Shown here: positions 1 through 11,751 of the stretch, one piece after another
How the letters are laid out: the number at the start of each line of letters is the position of its first letter
Position numbering within the stretch: the first letter of the stretch is position 1
Source: Corinectria fuckeliana
Taxonomy: Eukaryota > Ascomycota > Sordariomycetes > Hypocreales > Nectriaceae
Assembly: GCA_019137255.1 (NCBI GenBank)
Contig: WPDH01000268.1
Span: 1 to 64,000 of the forward strand
Reading direction: 5' to 3'
Length of the DNA: 64,000 nucleotides
The notes under the pieces: generated by a model
The model's database searches: none
What the model was told of the DNA's origin: nothing
What the model saw: only the letters and a program-made list of their open reading frames with translations
Translations under genes and position numbers: made by a program

Positions 1-300
1 AAAGAGAAGATATTTATACTTAGAAATATAATATTAAAAAAAAAAAAAAGAAAAATTAAGTTATAATAAGAGGTTTTTTTAAGTTATAGCTAAATATATA
101 ACCTAAGATTATATACCTCTAATCTTAAGATCTTAATAAATATATATAATAAGATTATATAAGAGTATATTATATTAAGTAACTCTAGTAAAAAAAAACT
201 TAAAAATATTTAGGGATTAATTAATATATATAAAACAGGATTATATAAGAGCATATAGGGTTATATAAGCATATAATATAGGGTGACTCTAGCGAAATTT
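1..300. repeat. AT-rich, RIP-like sequence at window edge
   Basis: Almost pure A/T with hardly any CpA, TpG or CpG, changing abruptly to GC-rich coding DNA after about 320. Two related segments occur. One lies near 151-190 (GATTATATAAGAGTATAT ... ACTCTAG) and the other near 238-293 (GATTATATAAGAGCATAT ... ACTCTAG). They look like diverged copies of one repeat that differ by C/T-type changes. This is probably the end of a RIP-degraded repeat lying mostly outside the window. No gene is visible. Confidence 0.6.
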
Positions 301-355
301 CCAAAAAAAGTTAATATGAGACACCAGGCCCTATAGCCTTCCGTACCAGCCCCCT

Positions 356-1030
356 TTACAGAGCAACAGCGGCGAGGACCAGCATGGCCAGGCCACCGAT
401 GGAGCCCGTAACCGCGGCGGCACCGGTGGCGGCGGTCGAGGTGGGCTCCGAGCCGCCGGGGGTGCTGGCGCTGGACGTGGAGGCGGGGGGGGCGGCAGTG
501 GTGGTCTCGACGGCCTCGGTGGTGGTCTCGACGGCCGTGGTGGTGGTCTCGACGGCCGTGGTGGTCTCGACGGAGGTGGTGCTCTCGACGGCTGTTGTGG
601 TCGTCTCAGCAGCCTCCGTGGTTGTCTCGGCAGAGGCCGTGGTGGACTCGGCAGCGGCGGAGGTCGCCGCAGCGGTGGACTTGCCGCCGGCGCTGGAGAT
701 GGCGGAGCAGAGGGCCTCTACGGCGGGGAGGACCTTGTCTAAGTTGCCGAGTTAGTGAATGGTTGTATCTCAAGAGGGAGGCGAGCGTAGCAGCGCAGGA
801 TGTGACGTACTGACGGCGGTATCGGCACCGCAGGCCTTGATGACACAGCTGGTGGAGGCGGTCTGGATATCCGAGAAGTTCTTGCACACGCAGGTGTAGT
901 CGGTGGTCGAGCAGCTGGTCTCGCTCTCGATGCTCTTGTCGAGGCACTCGAGGGCGCACTTGGGGATGTCATTCTGGGTCTGGGCACGCGCGGCGGCGGC
1001 GAGGGCAAGGATGGCGAGAGAGTACTTCAT
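356..1030 (-). CDS. CFEM-domain GPI-anchored cell-surface protein
   Basis: Two exons, 1030-811 and 738-356, give 200 residues. The intron begins GTACGT and ends TTAG, with an ACTAAC branch site. Residues 1-16 are a signal peptide (MKYSLAILALAAAARA). A CFEM domain follows with eight cysteines at about 25, 29, 40, 47, 49, 62, 67 and 84; the eighth appears only after splicing. Residues of roughly 95-170 form a Ser/Thr-rich stalk of imperfect VETTT-type repeats. A hydrophobic tail (GGLAMLVLAAVAL) is preceded by small residues, as expected for a GPI anchor. CFEM proteins act at the fungal cell wall; some bind haem or take part in adhesion or host interaction. The exact role here is unknown. Gene structure and family are well supported. 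Confidence 0.9.
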
Positions 1031-4000
1031 TTTGGGGGGGAAGCGTGGGAAGTTTGTTTTTTGTTGCGGAGGAGTTTTGAGTGTGAACAACGAGCGGAGT
1101 GCTTTGGTCTGGTGAGCGAGTGGATGAGGAGGAGAGGGAAGAAGGAAAAAAAAAAACGAGACGGATAGAGGGTGCCCTTTATGTACATGTAGAGAGACTT
1201 GGACGACGGGATATGATCTAGTTGCTGTAACTCCTGCTCGGCTTTTTCCATGTTTGTGCCAGCCATGCTTCTACCAGTCATTCTCCTGCCAATCACCCTC
1301 CTACCAGCCAATGCTTCCCGTCGATGGGATGCCGCCGTTGGTGCGGATGGCCAGGTTCCCAGGCGACGACCCGGGCCCTGCATGAGGAGGAAGGGGCCGG
1401 GATGGGCGAAATGCGGACATCAGGGCCGAAAGGACTGCTGAACTAGCTAGATAGCTTCGCAAGGAAAACCTGGCCATCCACACCAAACAAAGGGACCCAA
1501 AAGATTGTACTTCGTACCTCGAGGTTGAACGACGCAATGGGCACCGAGTTACACTGGGGACTTACATGGCTGGTGATGCCCCGGAGGTTGTTAGGTGCGG
1601 GGGGCAGCCCACTTCCGGTCCTGGGGAATTGTAAGACTCGGCAGGCTAGCTAGACTCGGAAAGGAGAAACGTGGAGAGAGAAAAAAGGAACCGGGGTAAG
1701 CTTTTCGGACTTTGGAGGCTACAGCGGGGGATTTTCTGTTCTCGGCCGGGTGCACTTCCGGATTCGAACCACACGGCCGAAGTAGATCGGCGGGGATGGG
1801 CCGGTTACTGCACCCAACGTCCGGGGGGGGGGGGGGGGCCGGGGGGGGCANNCGGGGGGGGGGGGGGGGGGGGGGGCCTGCGGGAGCAGAGGAAGAGGCG
1901 GCAGAGGAGGCGGAGACGTTTCTGGAGGAACGAACGGGAAGATGGGAAAGAAACATGTGAAGGCTGAAGGCTGACTACATGCAGCTGGAAGAGGAAGGCT
2001 ATTTTGGAACCGGGGGACTGTTTAATCTCGGTGGTTGAACCTACGGGACGGTTAAGGGATGTAATTGGAGTTGCAGAATAAGAGTGATACAGACAGACAG
2101 ACAGAGATCCCCGACCTCGTCCTGCTAAAGCCATGGGTCTTCCCCGATGCGATCAACCCGCCGATTTCCGTTCCGCCCAGGAAAAGTGGCTCGATTTGCC
2201 CCGGAACTTGTGGGTGTAACTCAGATACGATAGATGGTCCAGATTTAAAGCCGTGGAAGCCTGTGCCGAAGAGAAGCTTGGGGGGGGGGGGGTTGTGCCA
2301 GCTGTTCACCTGGGGGATTCCTCAAGCAACAAAGCTACCACAGTAACTCATTACTACCTACTTAGTCACAGAGTATCCGTCTGCACCCAAGTCTATGCAA
2401 CGAAACCAGTTCTCAACGTGAGGTCTTTTTTCCTCCCCCTACAGCAGCTAACTCGCAGATCCAGCCGGGGGAACTGTAAACGGTCACATGCCAAACGGCA
2501 GGGGGTGCCGTTGGGAGAGCCGAGAAGAGGAATAGCATGGAAACGTTCGGCACCGGGGGCGGGGCGGGGGGAGGCATGACGATGATGGAATAGTAGGTAG
2601 GTAAGCTGAGAAACCGGGAGTGGGAATGGCGGAGAACGTGGACGGAGCGCGACCGGACGCAGGAACGAGAGGGCTCTGATTGCGGGATACCAGTTGAAGG
2701 AGGGAATTGGGAAGACAGTAGTACTACGTAGTAGATGGTAGATGGAAGATTCATCGTCATCGAGTTCCATCCGTCCATCCATCACCACCACCTCAATTCA
2801 CCTCTCCGAGTCTTACATCACACTCATCTCAACTCACTCACTCACCCACTCACCCACTCACAAAACAATATCCACTCCCCCTCCTCCTCCTCCCCGTCCG
2901 TCCCCCCAGCTCCGTCGTCCGGTCCGTCCGGGGTAACCAACTCAACTACTTTAGCGCCCTGCCTTGTCGATGGCGCTCCATAAATCCCCCCCCCCCGCAG
3001 TTGGGCCTTCTTTCTCCCTCCTCTCCAGTGTCACCCGTGCCGCAGGGCGGAACACGCCCCCCCCCCCCTTTGTCGCATTTTATGTACCGGGGTAGACTAT
3101 GTGGCGCCCAAAACGTTCCCCTTCTTCCCCAGTGTGTTGGAGAGTCATAGGTTAGGTAATTAGCTACTTTGTCTCGGGATTTTCCTCAACTCTTTTTCTG
3201 CATCTCCACCTTCCCAATGCGCCACGCCGAGGCTTCTTTTTTCTTCTGCTCCGAACTTTGCTTGTGAAGACCCGCCCCGCCCCCGGGTTGATGGCGAGCT
3301 AGTAGGGACCTGTGTAGGGTTCGTTCGGATGCGGAGGTGGGCTGATGGGCGATCCGGGGATGCGCAGCAATAGCCGAATGACCTAGGTCTGAGCGGAGAG
3401 GAAGGAATCTTTTCTTAGTTGGCTTAGGTCGAGTGAGAGAGAGGATCTTTGCAAGGTGGCTGGGGAAAACAGGTTGCCTTGGCGTTGTTGGCTTTGAGAC
3501 GGTCGACGTTGCATCCATCACCAACCGTTTACGTTACGTATTCGTTCCCTCACGTTGGAGAAAGAGGGGAAAGGATCGAAAGACACATCATCATCATCAG
3601 CTTGCTGCAGTCGGCAACCATTGCCTGATCTCAAATGCACTAGACCACATGCTTCAGCCCGATCAACCTCGTCCGTGGTGGGTGTGCATCCAGGGACCTC
3701 GTAAAACAATCGAGCTACGACGCATGTCCCTCTTGTCTCTCTAGCACCTTGAGAGGGTGCCAGGCCCTTTCTGATGGCTGTGTGGTGGCGAAGAGCGGAT
3801 GCGACCTCACTCACAGCCTCTCCTCAGCTCGCCAACTCGCTCACGTTCTGCCCCTGGAACTAGAGGCAATACAGACATGCCGACTTCGCCTTACATGCAG
3901 AGCTTGCAACGATCCAGCAGCTCTCTATTGGGCACCTCGCTTCGCAGGGCTTCAGCAGTGCCGGCCGCCCGTGTCATGCACCCGACAAGACACACGCCCG

Positions 4001-4809
4001 TCTCCCGAAGCAGAGATACATGAGAAATTAAGAAATGCTCCATTGCATCTCCATTCGCTCCCAGCCAATATTCATCGCCGCCGTAGGCAATGCGAATCGG
4101 ATCGAAGGGCGGCATGCAACTTAACCTGTCTGCAAACACACCCAGCCAACAACCACAGCAACAACAACAGCACCCCCCTTGTAATAAGCTCGCAGCTGCC
4201 CATAGGTCCCTCTTCAGCCAAGTCTAATGTTGCATATTTCCTCATTCTTCTTTTCCGAAGTTGCTTGCCACTTGATCTGACAGATCTGCAACGCACAGCC
4301 CCGAGATTGGAGCCTGTCCATGGCGTTCCTGCAACTGACACGTCGGTCGAGGCTGGCTTCACCTCCGCGCCAGGCACATGCTCGTCCCAGTTCTGCCAGC
4401 CCGACATCTGAACTTGCGACCCGAGCGCTAATTCCGCGGAAGGAAGCGCTAGGGCGGATATATGGCCGGGCTTCGTCTTGGCCATGTGAGACTGAGACGC
4501 CCACCAAGGTCCAGCTTCGGTCGACGTCTCCAAACTTCCCCTTGTCAAGCTTTTCGGACTCTGGAGGAGGCTGCGCGTGCTGCTTCTTCCATTTCTTCTC
4601 AGTCACGGCAGGTCTCCTGGATGATACCTAGGGTGCTCAAAGTATGGTGCTAGGGTTTACTGATCGACGACGTGGCTTGTGGGCGGCATGGCATCCCGTC
4701 GACGTCAGTTGATCTGAGTTACACTCCTCGAATAGTGGCTACTTCACGACTAAGTCTGTCCTATCTACATCGACACGATACCTTGGATATGAGTAAACAT
4801 TTGAGCCGT
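1031..4809. other. Intergenic region, no supported gene
   Basis: About 3.8 kb. It includes the CFEM promoter, a pyrimidine-rich stretch of CACT/CACC repeats near 2830-2900 and several homopolymer runs. Short ORFs (for example + 3749-4411 and - 4072-4548) lack ATG-based starts, domains or splice partners, so I do not call genes. Confidence 0.5.
1823..1876. repeat. Poly-G tract containing an assembly gap (NN)
   Basis: A long, nearly uninterrupted G run with two undetermined bases at 1851-1852. It lies in non-coding DNA. The true length is uncertain because homopolymers of this kind are hard to assemble. Confidence 0.9.
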
Positions 4810-5663
4810 TCATGAGCGTGTCGACCTCCGTCCATATTCCCACTTCTCATAGTCCGGGAAAAACTCGTCGTGGATCCGCTCCGCATACTCGACAACAACA
4901 GGATACGACCTCACAATCTCGGCCGTCGTCGGTCCCCTATTATTCACATCAGCATCCGTCCACCGAGTACTTCCCCCCAGCGGAACTCGACTCACGCATC
5001 GCACACCAACGCCCCCGCCACAAACCCGAACAACGTCGCGTCCGCCTCGGTCGGGCCCTCGCCGCCGAGCACCCAGAACGGCCCTCCGTCGCCGGACCGC
5101 GCGGCCCCCCTGGCCTCGGCCAGCAGCGCGTCCACGCCCTCCCACACCTCCGCCTTGGCCTCGGCGACCTCGGCGTCCGTGAGCCGCCCCGTGCCCTGCC
5201 CGTGCAGCGTCCTCGCGACGCTCCGGTACGCCAGCAGCCCGACCAGCCACCGCACCGGCCAGGGCACCGCGGCCAGGGCGCCGGCGCGCATGGCGGCGTA
5301 GTTGTCGCGCCACTTCTCGCGCGTGCTGTAGAAGTACGCCTTGTCCTCCAGGAGGGCGCGGATCGCCAGGTCGTGCGCTCGCCGCGCGGGCGGGAGGCCG
5401 GCGTTGAGGTCGGCCACGACGCCGTCCCGCACCAGCCGCCGGATGACGAGGCCCGAGTCGCCGAGGCGCTCGCCCGCGCCGCCGAGCTCGACGTACGGGA
5501 TCTTGCCGCGCGGCGCCGAGGCGGGAGAGCCCGCGCCGACGTTGTAGGGGACGCCGGCGAAGCGCAGCCGGGCTTCGAGCTTGGTGACGAAGGGAGACCA
5601 GACGAAGGCGCCCGTCTTTCCCGAGCCGCGGTAGACGGTGAGGGGGGTTGGGTCTTGGGACAT
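4810..5663 (-). CDS. Glutathione S-transferase-like protein (fax/metaxin-like)
   Basis: Two exons, 5663-4996 and 4936-4810, give 264 residues. The intron starts GTGAGT and ends AATAG. The first ATG in frame (MSQDPTPLTVYRG) is chosen; the open frame extends upstream only through a TTG. The N-terminal thioredoxin-like half has WSPFVTKLEARLRFAGVPY, then KIPYVEL and a GDSGLVIRRL segment. This is the pattern of the GST_N metaxin/Fax subgroup rather than classical cytosolic GSTs. The C-terminal half is mostly helical, with a typical GEGPTEADATLFGFVAGAL segment. The second exon supplies the last about 40 residues (TTAEIVRSYP...). Length fits the subgroup (about 250-280). It is transcribed divergently from the oxidoreductase at 6702. 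Substrate unknown. Confidence 0.82.
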
Positions 5664-6701
5664 GACTGCTCTGCTGGTCTGTGACAACCAATACCGGGTT
5701 TCTGGAAGGAAGATATGGCTTTCGCTGCGTACCTAGATCTGGCTACTCATCCATCCTGTGATGCTTTTGAAGCGAGCCCGGACTTTTGGAGAGTGTCCGG
5801 ATCCACAGCTCGGACCGCGGGGCAAAGTGCGAAGGCGCGAGCTAAAGTTTTTGAGCTGGCATCATCGATCGATGATCAGCTTCATAATCTCAGAGTGGAG
5901 ATAGATTCCTCTTCCTCACCGTGCTCACACACCTTGCTCCTCACGCCTTGCTCCCCGCCCCGAGGCCGTCCCGAGATCGCCCCGGAGACGGCTCGGCCGG
6001 TTGTTGCTGAGGAAGGTCCAAGCCGACAAGCGCGTGCTGGTGAACCCACCGCGCCCCGGAATATACGCGACAGTGTCCCGGCCCCACACATCCGGCCGGT
6101 GTGCGGAGAGGAAAGTCTACCCGCCGATCCCGCTAGATACCGCCCTAATGCAGCCCTGGGGAGAGAGAACCAACGCGCTGGCGGCTTCCATCCATCTAAC
6201 TGGTTTCGAATACTTCCACCAGCCACCTATCTAGTACCTAGCCTACTAGGATCCTATCGCACGGCAGTCAAGATGGTGCGACCAAAGTGTGAAAGTGAAT
6301 GCACAAGTGGAACGCTCCGTACGGCAGAGCTCTGAATATGGTAGATATACTCAAACACGAAGTGGCATCTCCGTCCGTCTCCTTCTCGCCTAAACCCGCC
6401 TGTTCCCACAACCCCATCGTCGCCCATCGTGGCGTTTGCGCTTTGGTTTGATTCGCCCGATGCCCCCCCCCCGGGACAGGTTATCGGCCCTGTCTTCCGG
6501 CGAGAAGCCCGTAGAGGAGAGCCGCCCCCGCCCATGACGCGAGGAGAGGGGGCCGTTGGAGGGGTCCATTTGGGAAGTTTTGAGGGGTCGTCGACTAATT
6601 AATAAAAGAGGACATCTCACCTCGTCTCTCTCACTCGGACTTGGCCCTTTATACAGCATCCATCATTTAGCAAACCACTTTACAGCTTCACAAACAGCAC
6701 A
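5664..6701. other. Divergent intergenic/promoter region
   Basis: About 1 kb between the GST-like gene (-) and the oxidoreductase gene (+). An ATG-started ORF at 5715-6335 (+) shows low-complexity composition and no recognisable domain, so it is not called. Nothing else is recognised. Confidence 0.4.
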
Positions 6702-7873
6702 ATGACTGTCAAAGTCTTCAACGTGGGTATTGTGGGATACGGGTAAGGCCGCCCTCGCCGCCGCTCAACATGAACTGATTCACATGTTGATGCTTTGGTC
6801 AACTGACGAACTGATGATTGCCTCACAGCGCCTCTGCCAAAATCTTCCACATCCCCTTCCTCACCCAGACGCCGCAGTTCAACCTCTACAGCATCGTCCA
6901 GCGCTCTCCCAAGGAAGGCAACTCGGCCCCCAACGACTACCCTGCCATCAAGCACTACACCGACTACAAGGCTCTGTTCGCCGATCCCAACGTCGACCTG
7001 GTTGTCATCACCACGCCGCCCGGCAACCACTTTGAGCTGACCAAGGCCGCCCTCGAGGCCGGAAAGCACGTCTTGACCGAGAAGCCCTTTGTGCCGACTT
7101 CTGCCCAGGCCAACCAGCTCATCGTCATCGCCAAGCAGCACAACCGCCTCATCTGCGTCTACCAGAACCGACGGTGGGACTCCGACTTCGTCACCGTCAA
7201 GCACCTCGTCGACACCAACGCTCTGGGCCGCATTGTCGAGTTCAACACCCATTTCGACCGCTACAAGCCGCAGGCCTCCACCAACTGGAAGGCCGACTTG
7301 ACCATTGCCGAGGGCGGCAGCGCTCTGTTCGACCTCGGCACCCACCTGGTCGACCAGGTTTACACGCTCTTCGGCATGCCGCAGTCGATCCACGGCCGCA
7401 CCCTCAACGAGCGCGAGGGCCGCGTCGACTTCGAGAACCCGGACGGCGTGAGCGCCGAGCTGACGTACCCCGACGGGCTCCTGGTGCACGTGCGCATCAC
7501 CATCATGAGCGCCGAGGTGGCGCAACCGCGCTTCTGGGTGCGAGGCACCAAGGGCAGCTTCCGGAAGTGGGGGCTCGATCCCCAGGAGGAGCAGCTCCAG
7601 GCCGGCGTCAAGGTGACGGACGCCGGCTTCGGCAAGGACGATGCCAAGAACCTGAAGCTGACGCTGGTTGGCGACGACGGCAAGCCCAAGGAGCAGCCCG
7701 CGCCGCTGTTCGAGCCCCAGACGTACAGGGCCTTCTACGCCGAGCTCGCCAAGGCGGTGGAGAGCGGCAAGGAGGAGGATGTACCCGTCAAGGCCAGCCA
7801 GGCTCGCGATGTGCTGCAGTTGCTCGAGGGTCTCCTGGAGAGTGCCAAGACGGGCAAGGATGTCAGCTTCTAG
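6702..7873 (+). CDS. Gfo/Idh/MocA-family NAD(P)-dependent oxidoreductase
   Basis: Exons 6702-6742 and 6829-7873 give 361 residues. The intron begins GTAAGG, ends CACAG and splits the glycine-rich loop codon. Spliced residues 8-16 read VGIVGYGAS, the Rossmann nucleotide-binding loop. TTPPGNHFELTKAALEAGKH precedes the family EKP signature at residues 98-100 (TEKPF), where Lys is the usual catalytic or cofactor-adjacent residue. The C-terminal alpha/beta domain (FDLGTHLVDQV, WVRGTKGSF) is the usual GFO_IDH_MocA_C fold and the length is typical. No signal peptide is present, so it is probably cytosolic. These enzymes oxidise or reduce sugars, polyols and related substrates. The particular substrate cannot be deduced. 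Confidence 0.92.
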
Positions 7874-8368
7874 TAAGAGAGGGTTTTGATAAGATTGTAA
7901 AAGTTGATATCTAGGTGGAGGCTTTGGTCCGGAATGTGGATGTTCCTCGTGAGTGACATAAGTAATGTAGATGTTATTTACTGTGTTTGAAGTTGAAGTT
8001 GGAGTTGAAGTTGAACTAAGAGGTGGAGGCTTGGTTGGAGGAAAGAACGGGGGTTACAGCTCGTGCCTCGCAAGTTGCGCTCCTAGCAGCACGGCAGCGG
8101 CGTCATGCTCCAGAGGGCCTTGGGTAGGTAGGGAAAGAGGCAGAAACCAAAGCGCCTCTTCATTTCAATATCGCGTCCTTGTGCCGAGCGCATCTCTCCT
8201 CCAAGCCACCGCCACTGAATCGACAACACCACACCAACGATGAAGCCTTCTCCTCGACCCCACGGCCGCTGCATCTTTGACTGACCGCCCCAGCAGAAAC
8301 AATGGGCTCTAGAGTTGCAAGCCGAGCCTCCGTCTTCTACTCCCCTCCCGGCACCTCATCAAAGCACA
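7874..8368. other. Intergenic region
   Basis: About 0.5 kb with the 3' UTR of the oxidoreductase and the promoter or 5' UTR of the next gene. An alternative ATG with a good context (AAACAATGG) at 8302 opens another frame and could be a 5' exon of the downstream membrane protein. Confidence 0.4.
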
Positions 8369-10143
8369 ATGGTTTGCCGTGGCGGTCAATGTCGCAGCCG
8401 AGGCCCGCACCCGAGAGCCCACCCGCCGCCTCCCTCGCTCAGCCTCAACCTCAGCTATCTCGACAAGCCCACGTCCATGTTTCGATCGACGGTCAACCGC
8501 GAGTACTCCGACTACTTCAGCAGGCCAATCTCCAACCGCCGCGCATCCCACGTTCGCTTTCGGACGCCGTTGCTGGATCGAATACAGGGGGTCTCTCCGT
8601 GCTCTCCCGACGCTGAGCCGCCTGACCTGGAGGAGGGATGCCATCCTTGGGCCGCCAACAGAAAGGAGAGGCCGTATAAGCGCATCAAGCATTTCTTGTT
8701 CGGGTCCAAGCTAGACCAGAAGCTCAAGAACCCGGCAGACTGCAGCTCGATCGGGTATGCCATTCGCAAAGGATCCCTGTGGCCCCCCTTCTTTCGACGC
8801 CTGGTCGGCTTCATTGTCTTATCTTGCCTTATTTCCATCTTCCATACGCGGCTGGGACTCAACTGCGGCTCCGGGCCCGCTGGTCTCGCAGGCGTCCCTC
8901 CTCAAGCGTTGCCGCCGGATAACGGGGAGCGCAGCTCTCGCTGGCTGGTGTACGCAGAGGGTTTCTTTTCGGTGCTGTCTTGTTTCGTCCTTGCCCAAGG
9001 GCACTTTAGGTAAACTTGGGTCCCTCTCCTTTTGAAGAGTAGCTGACTCGGTCAGCATGCGAGCAACGAGAGAAAGAATGGAGCGGGTTCGTCAGACCGC
9101 CATCACCATGTCCTTCTCTTTGCTCAAAACTACGACACCCAATGCGATGAATGGGTACGACAGTGAATCCCTACAGTTGGTAGTTTAGTAAGTTCTTTCG
9201 TCGCCCAGAACTGAATCACCACTAAGCCCAGCAGTGAGTGTCTAGCCCTGACTACAGCCTTTCCAGTTACTCTGCTCCAGCAGCTGCGTCGCAATACCTG
9301 CGAACCCGCAGTGACCCGGTACTGCCACGAAGCAGCAGCTACATTGAAGTATTTGAGAGACTACTATCATCAGGACAACAGGCGCTATGGCCACCAGAGA
9401 ACGCAGTTTGTCGGATCGGCCGACGAGGCCAACTTCTCGCAAGTTGACTACTTCTTTGAGCTCTTCTCCCTCCGACTTGAAAAGGAGTTCCGCAATCAGT
9501 CCTTGCGGACAAAACTCCCCTCGGCAGCACCGCAGCACATCATCTACAACATTCGAAACCACTTCGAGAACCTCGTGGATAAGGGGAACTTGGATGAAAG
9601 GAGGGCGCCCATCGTTCGTACGTCTTCGCTGTCCGCGTGAAGAAAATCATCTAAGGGGTTGCAGGTGAAAACATTGACATGATGGCCCTCGCTGGGCGAG
9701 AGTGCTCCGTCTTCTCCTACGGCGACGTTGCGCCCGTTGCCTTCATGTGGACGATAGACCTGGCTGTCAGGTTCATCGCCTTGGCGTTTCCAGCGCAGCA
9801 ATGCGACTACCTCATCAACAGCACGCGCAACGTGGGAGACAGGATCATGTTCCCCACCTTGATGACCCTCGTAGCCATTGTTGGCGTCTCGGTCGTCAGC
9901 TCAGCAGTCCTCATGCTCTTGGACGAGATGTGGCAGATGTGGGATCCCCTTGGCGAGGGCATCAATACGTTTTCGTGGACGCTCGGAATTGCAAGGGAGA
10001 TTGACGACATGTTGAACGAGTACTGCGAGGAGGACGAAGACGTCCTGGTCCGAAAACACTCCTACATTATGGATGGCGAGCAATTCGCTTCGCAATTCTC
10101 CCCGCGGAGAGACTACAGCGACATGAGGGTACAGAGCGTTTGA
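8369..10143 (+). CDS. Multi-pass membrane protein of unknown function
   Basis: Four exons are supported by GT/AG sites and phase: 8369-9009, 9056-9154, 9232 (or 9235)-9617 and 9665-10143, for about 534 residues. The start is uncertain. ATG 8369 has A at -3; ATG 8477 is internal; ATG 8302 would need an extra intron. The N-terminal part is basic and Pro/Ser-rich. At least four hydrophobic segments are visible: RLVGFIVLSCLISIF, YAEGFFSVLSCFVLA, VAFMWTIDLAVRFIALAF and IMFPTLMTLVAIVGVSVVSSAVLML. A long soluble stretch lies between the second and third (about residues 250-375). The C-terminus is acidic (NEYCEEDEDV). No known family is recognised. The layout looks like a fungus-specific membrane protein. 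Confidence 0.7.
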
Positions 10144-10314
10144 TGGGTGCGCGTGCAGCGCTGTAACGGTCACTTGGACGATATGTTATATAACATGGCA
10201 TGGATGTTTGTGCGAGATAGGTAGCGTTATATGCACAAACGACGTCTCTGAGGACGGCCACCTTCACACCTCCCACGTCGGTCCTTTGTCCGCCACATTC
10301 TCGGCAGCAGCCCC

Positions 10315-10614
10315 CTAGTAGACCTTGTAGCTCCGGATGACCCGCGGCGTGATGGTGTAGTCGCCCTTGCCGTTGCGGTAGCTCAGGCCCTTGCAGCCGG
10401 CGCCGACGTACAGCTCGAAGGTGCCGGGGTCCGGGTGCCAGGCGGTGGCCGGGTCGAACCTGACGCGGTCGACGTCGAGGGCGGGCGTGAAGTCGACGGT
10501 GTTGCACTTGGCATCCGCGGTGCCGTGCATGGCGCTCGAGCGGCCGTCGGTGGTCCACACGTTGAGCTTCCAGGCCGAGGCGAGGGGGAGGAGGATGGCG
10601 AGGGCGAGCTTCAT
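10315..10614 (-). CDS. Small secreted protein, candidate effector-like
   Basis: Single-exon ORF of 99 residues with an ATG start. Residues 1-14 (MKLALAILLPLASA) form a signal peptide, leaving a mature protein of about 85 residues. It contains only two cysteines (TADAKCNTV and GAGCKGLSY), which could form one disulphide. The body is beta-rich with Tyr/Gly/Asp (YVGAGCKGLSYRNGKGDYTIT), reminiscent of small crystallin-like or cell-surface beta folds, but I cannot assign a family. Extracellular location follows from the signal peptide; function is unknown. A CT-rich leader lies upstream of the start codon. Confidence 0.7.
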   Translation of the reverse strand: MKLALAILLPLASAWKLNVWTTDGRSSAMHGTADAKCNTVDFTPALDVDRVRFDPATAWHPDPGTFELYVGAGCKGLSYRNGKGDYTITPRVIRSYKVY

Positions 10615-11751
10615 TGTGGTGGCTGTGCGTGAGAGATGGTTGGAGGAGTGTTGACTGGGAGGGTTGGGGCGTATAGATGGCTTGAGCTGGGGCAGTGTAG
10701 GTGGTGCTCGAGCAGGGAAGAGAGAGTATAGCAGATAACTTTGTTACTGGTGATGCCCTCGTCCTCCACCGTTCGTGGCCTCCATCCATTTATACCCCTT
10801 CTCCTCTCCTGTCCCCTACGGCCAAACTTCCCCCGATCTTACAGTCCTCTTGTCCAATCCTTCGCTCTCCGTGCGAGCCGTTCCCGCGCGAGGGGGGCAC
10901 AAACAGACAGTCCCCCCCCCCCNNCCCCCCCCCCCTCTTGCGGTACGGCATTCAAGACAGGGCTTAGGTGCCGCTGGGAGGCGGAGCAAAAGGCGAGATG
11001 CATGCGAGTTCAACTTGAGGTTTGCTGGTGACCTCATCACTTACATCACTGAACCTCCCTCAAATGCACCATCTCATCTCCGCGCTTATCAACGTTCCCG
11101 TCCCGCCCACCTCGGCGCTTACAGCTCCCGTCTCCCTACGGCAGTTGGGGAGGACAAACGGCCCCCCCCACGAAGGCGATGATGACCCGTGCGACCAGAT
11201 GACTCGCCTGTATTGGACCGGACTATGCATTGCACGGGGTAGACCAGGCATGGCATTAATATACATTAGACTGGTATGCATCCTGTGTTTGAGCATTTTC
11301 AGCTCAAGCTGAAGGGGGCCAGTTACGGCTCGCTCAACAGCCAGGACGAAATCCAATGAAACGAGACAAACAGTGTGAGTAACATCCATATAGAATGCCA
11401 TTGCATGCAATTATGCCTTGTCAGCTATTTAGCTAGCTCAGCCACCTACCTGGGTCTATCCAGGTGTCCCAAAATAGCCCGCCCAGATTTGTCCATAGGC
11501 CTGGGATATTCACATTCATATTCCAAAAATGACAGACCTGCACACTGTCGCGCCTCGAAATGCCCGCCCCTTTTGCCCTTGAGATATCCACGGATGGGAC
11601 ACAATATGTAGAGTAAATAATGAGGGCCTTCCCCGTTAGCCGGGATATAACATGTTGCCAGAAATAACTCCTTTGCCTTTAAATCGACCGTGTAAAAAAA
11701 GCATCAATGCAAGACTAGATAGATAGATAGATAGATGGTGTCGGCTGCTGC
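10615..11751. other. Intergenic region with poly-C gap
   Basis: About 1.1 kb holding the small secreted protein promoter (-) and the 3' flank of phospholipase B (-). A poly-C run at about 10912-10935 includes undetermined bases at 10923-10924. No coding potential beyond chance ORFs. Confidence 0.5.
11716..11738. repeat. TAGA tetranucleotide microsatellite
   Basis: More than five consecutive TAGA units just downstream of the phospholipase B stop codon, probably in its 3' UTR. Confidence 0.9.

Noticed and set aside
1747..1770. Perfect tRNA B-box match (GGTTCGAATCC on the minus strand)
   Set aside because: No A box at the right distance, the T-stem does not pair and no acceptor stem is present.
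1823..1876. Poly-G tract as a functional element
   Set aside because: Contains unresolved bases and its length may be an assembly artefact.
3749..4411. 220-codon ORF (+)
   Set aside because: Begins at TTG, Cys/His-rich random-like composition, overlapping ORFs of equal length on the other strand.
5715..6335. 206-codon ATG ORF between the GST-like gene and the oxidoreductase
   Set aside because: No domain, no splice context and atypical amino-acid mix; occupies a divergent promoter.
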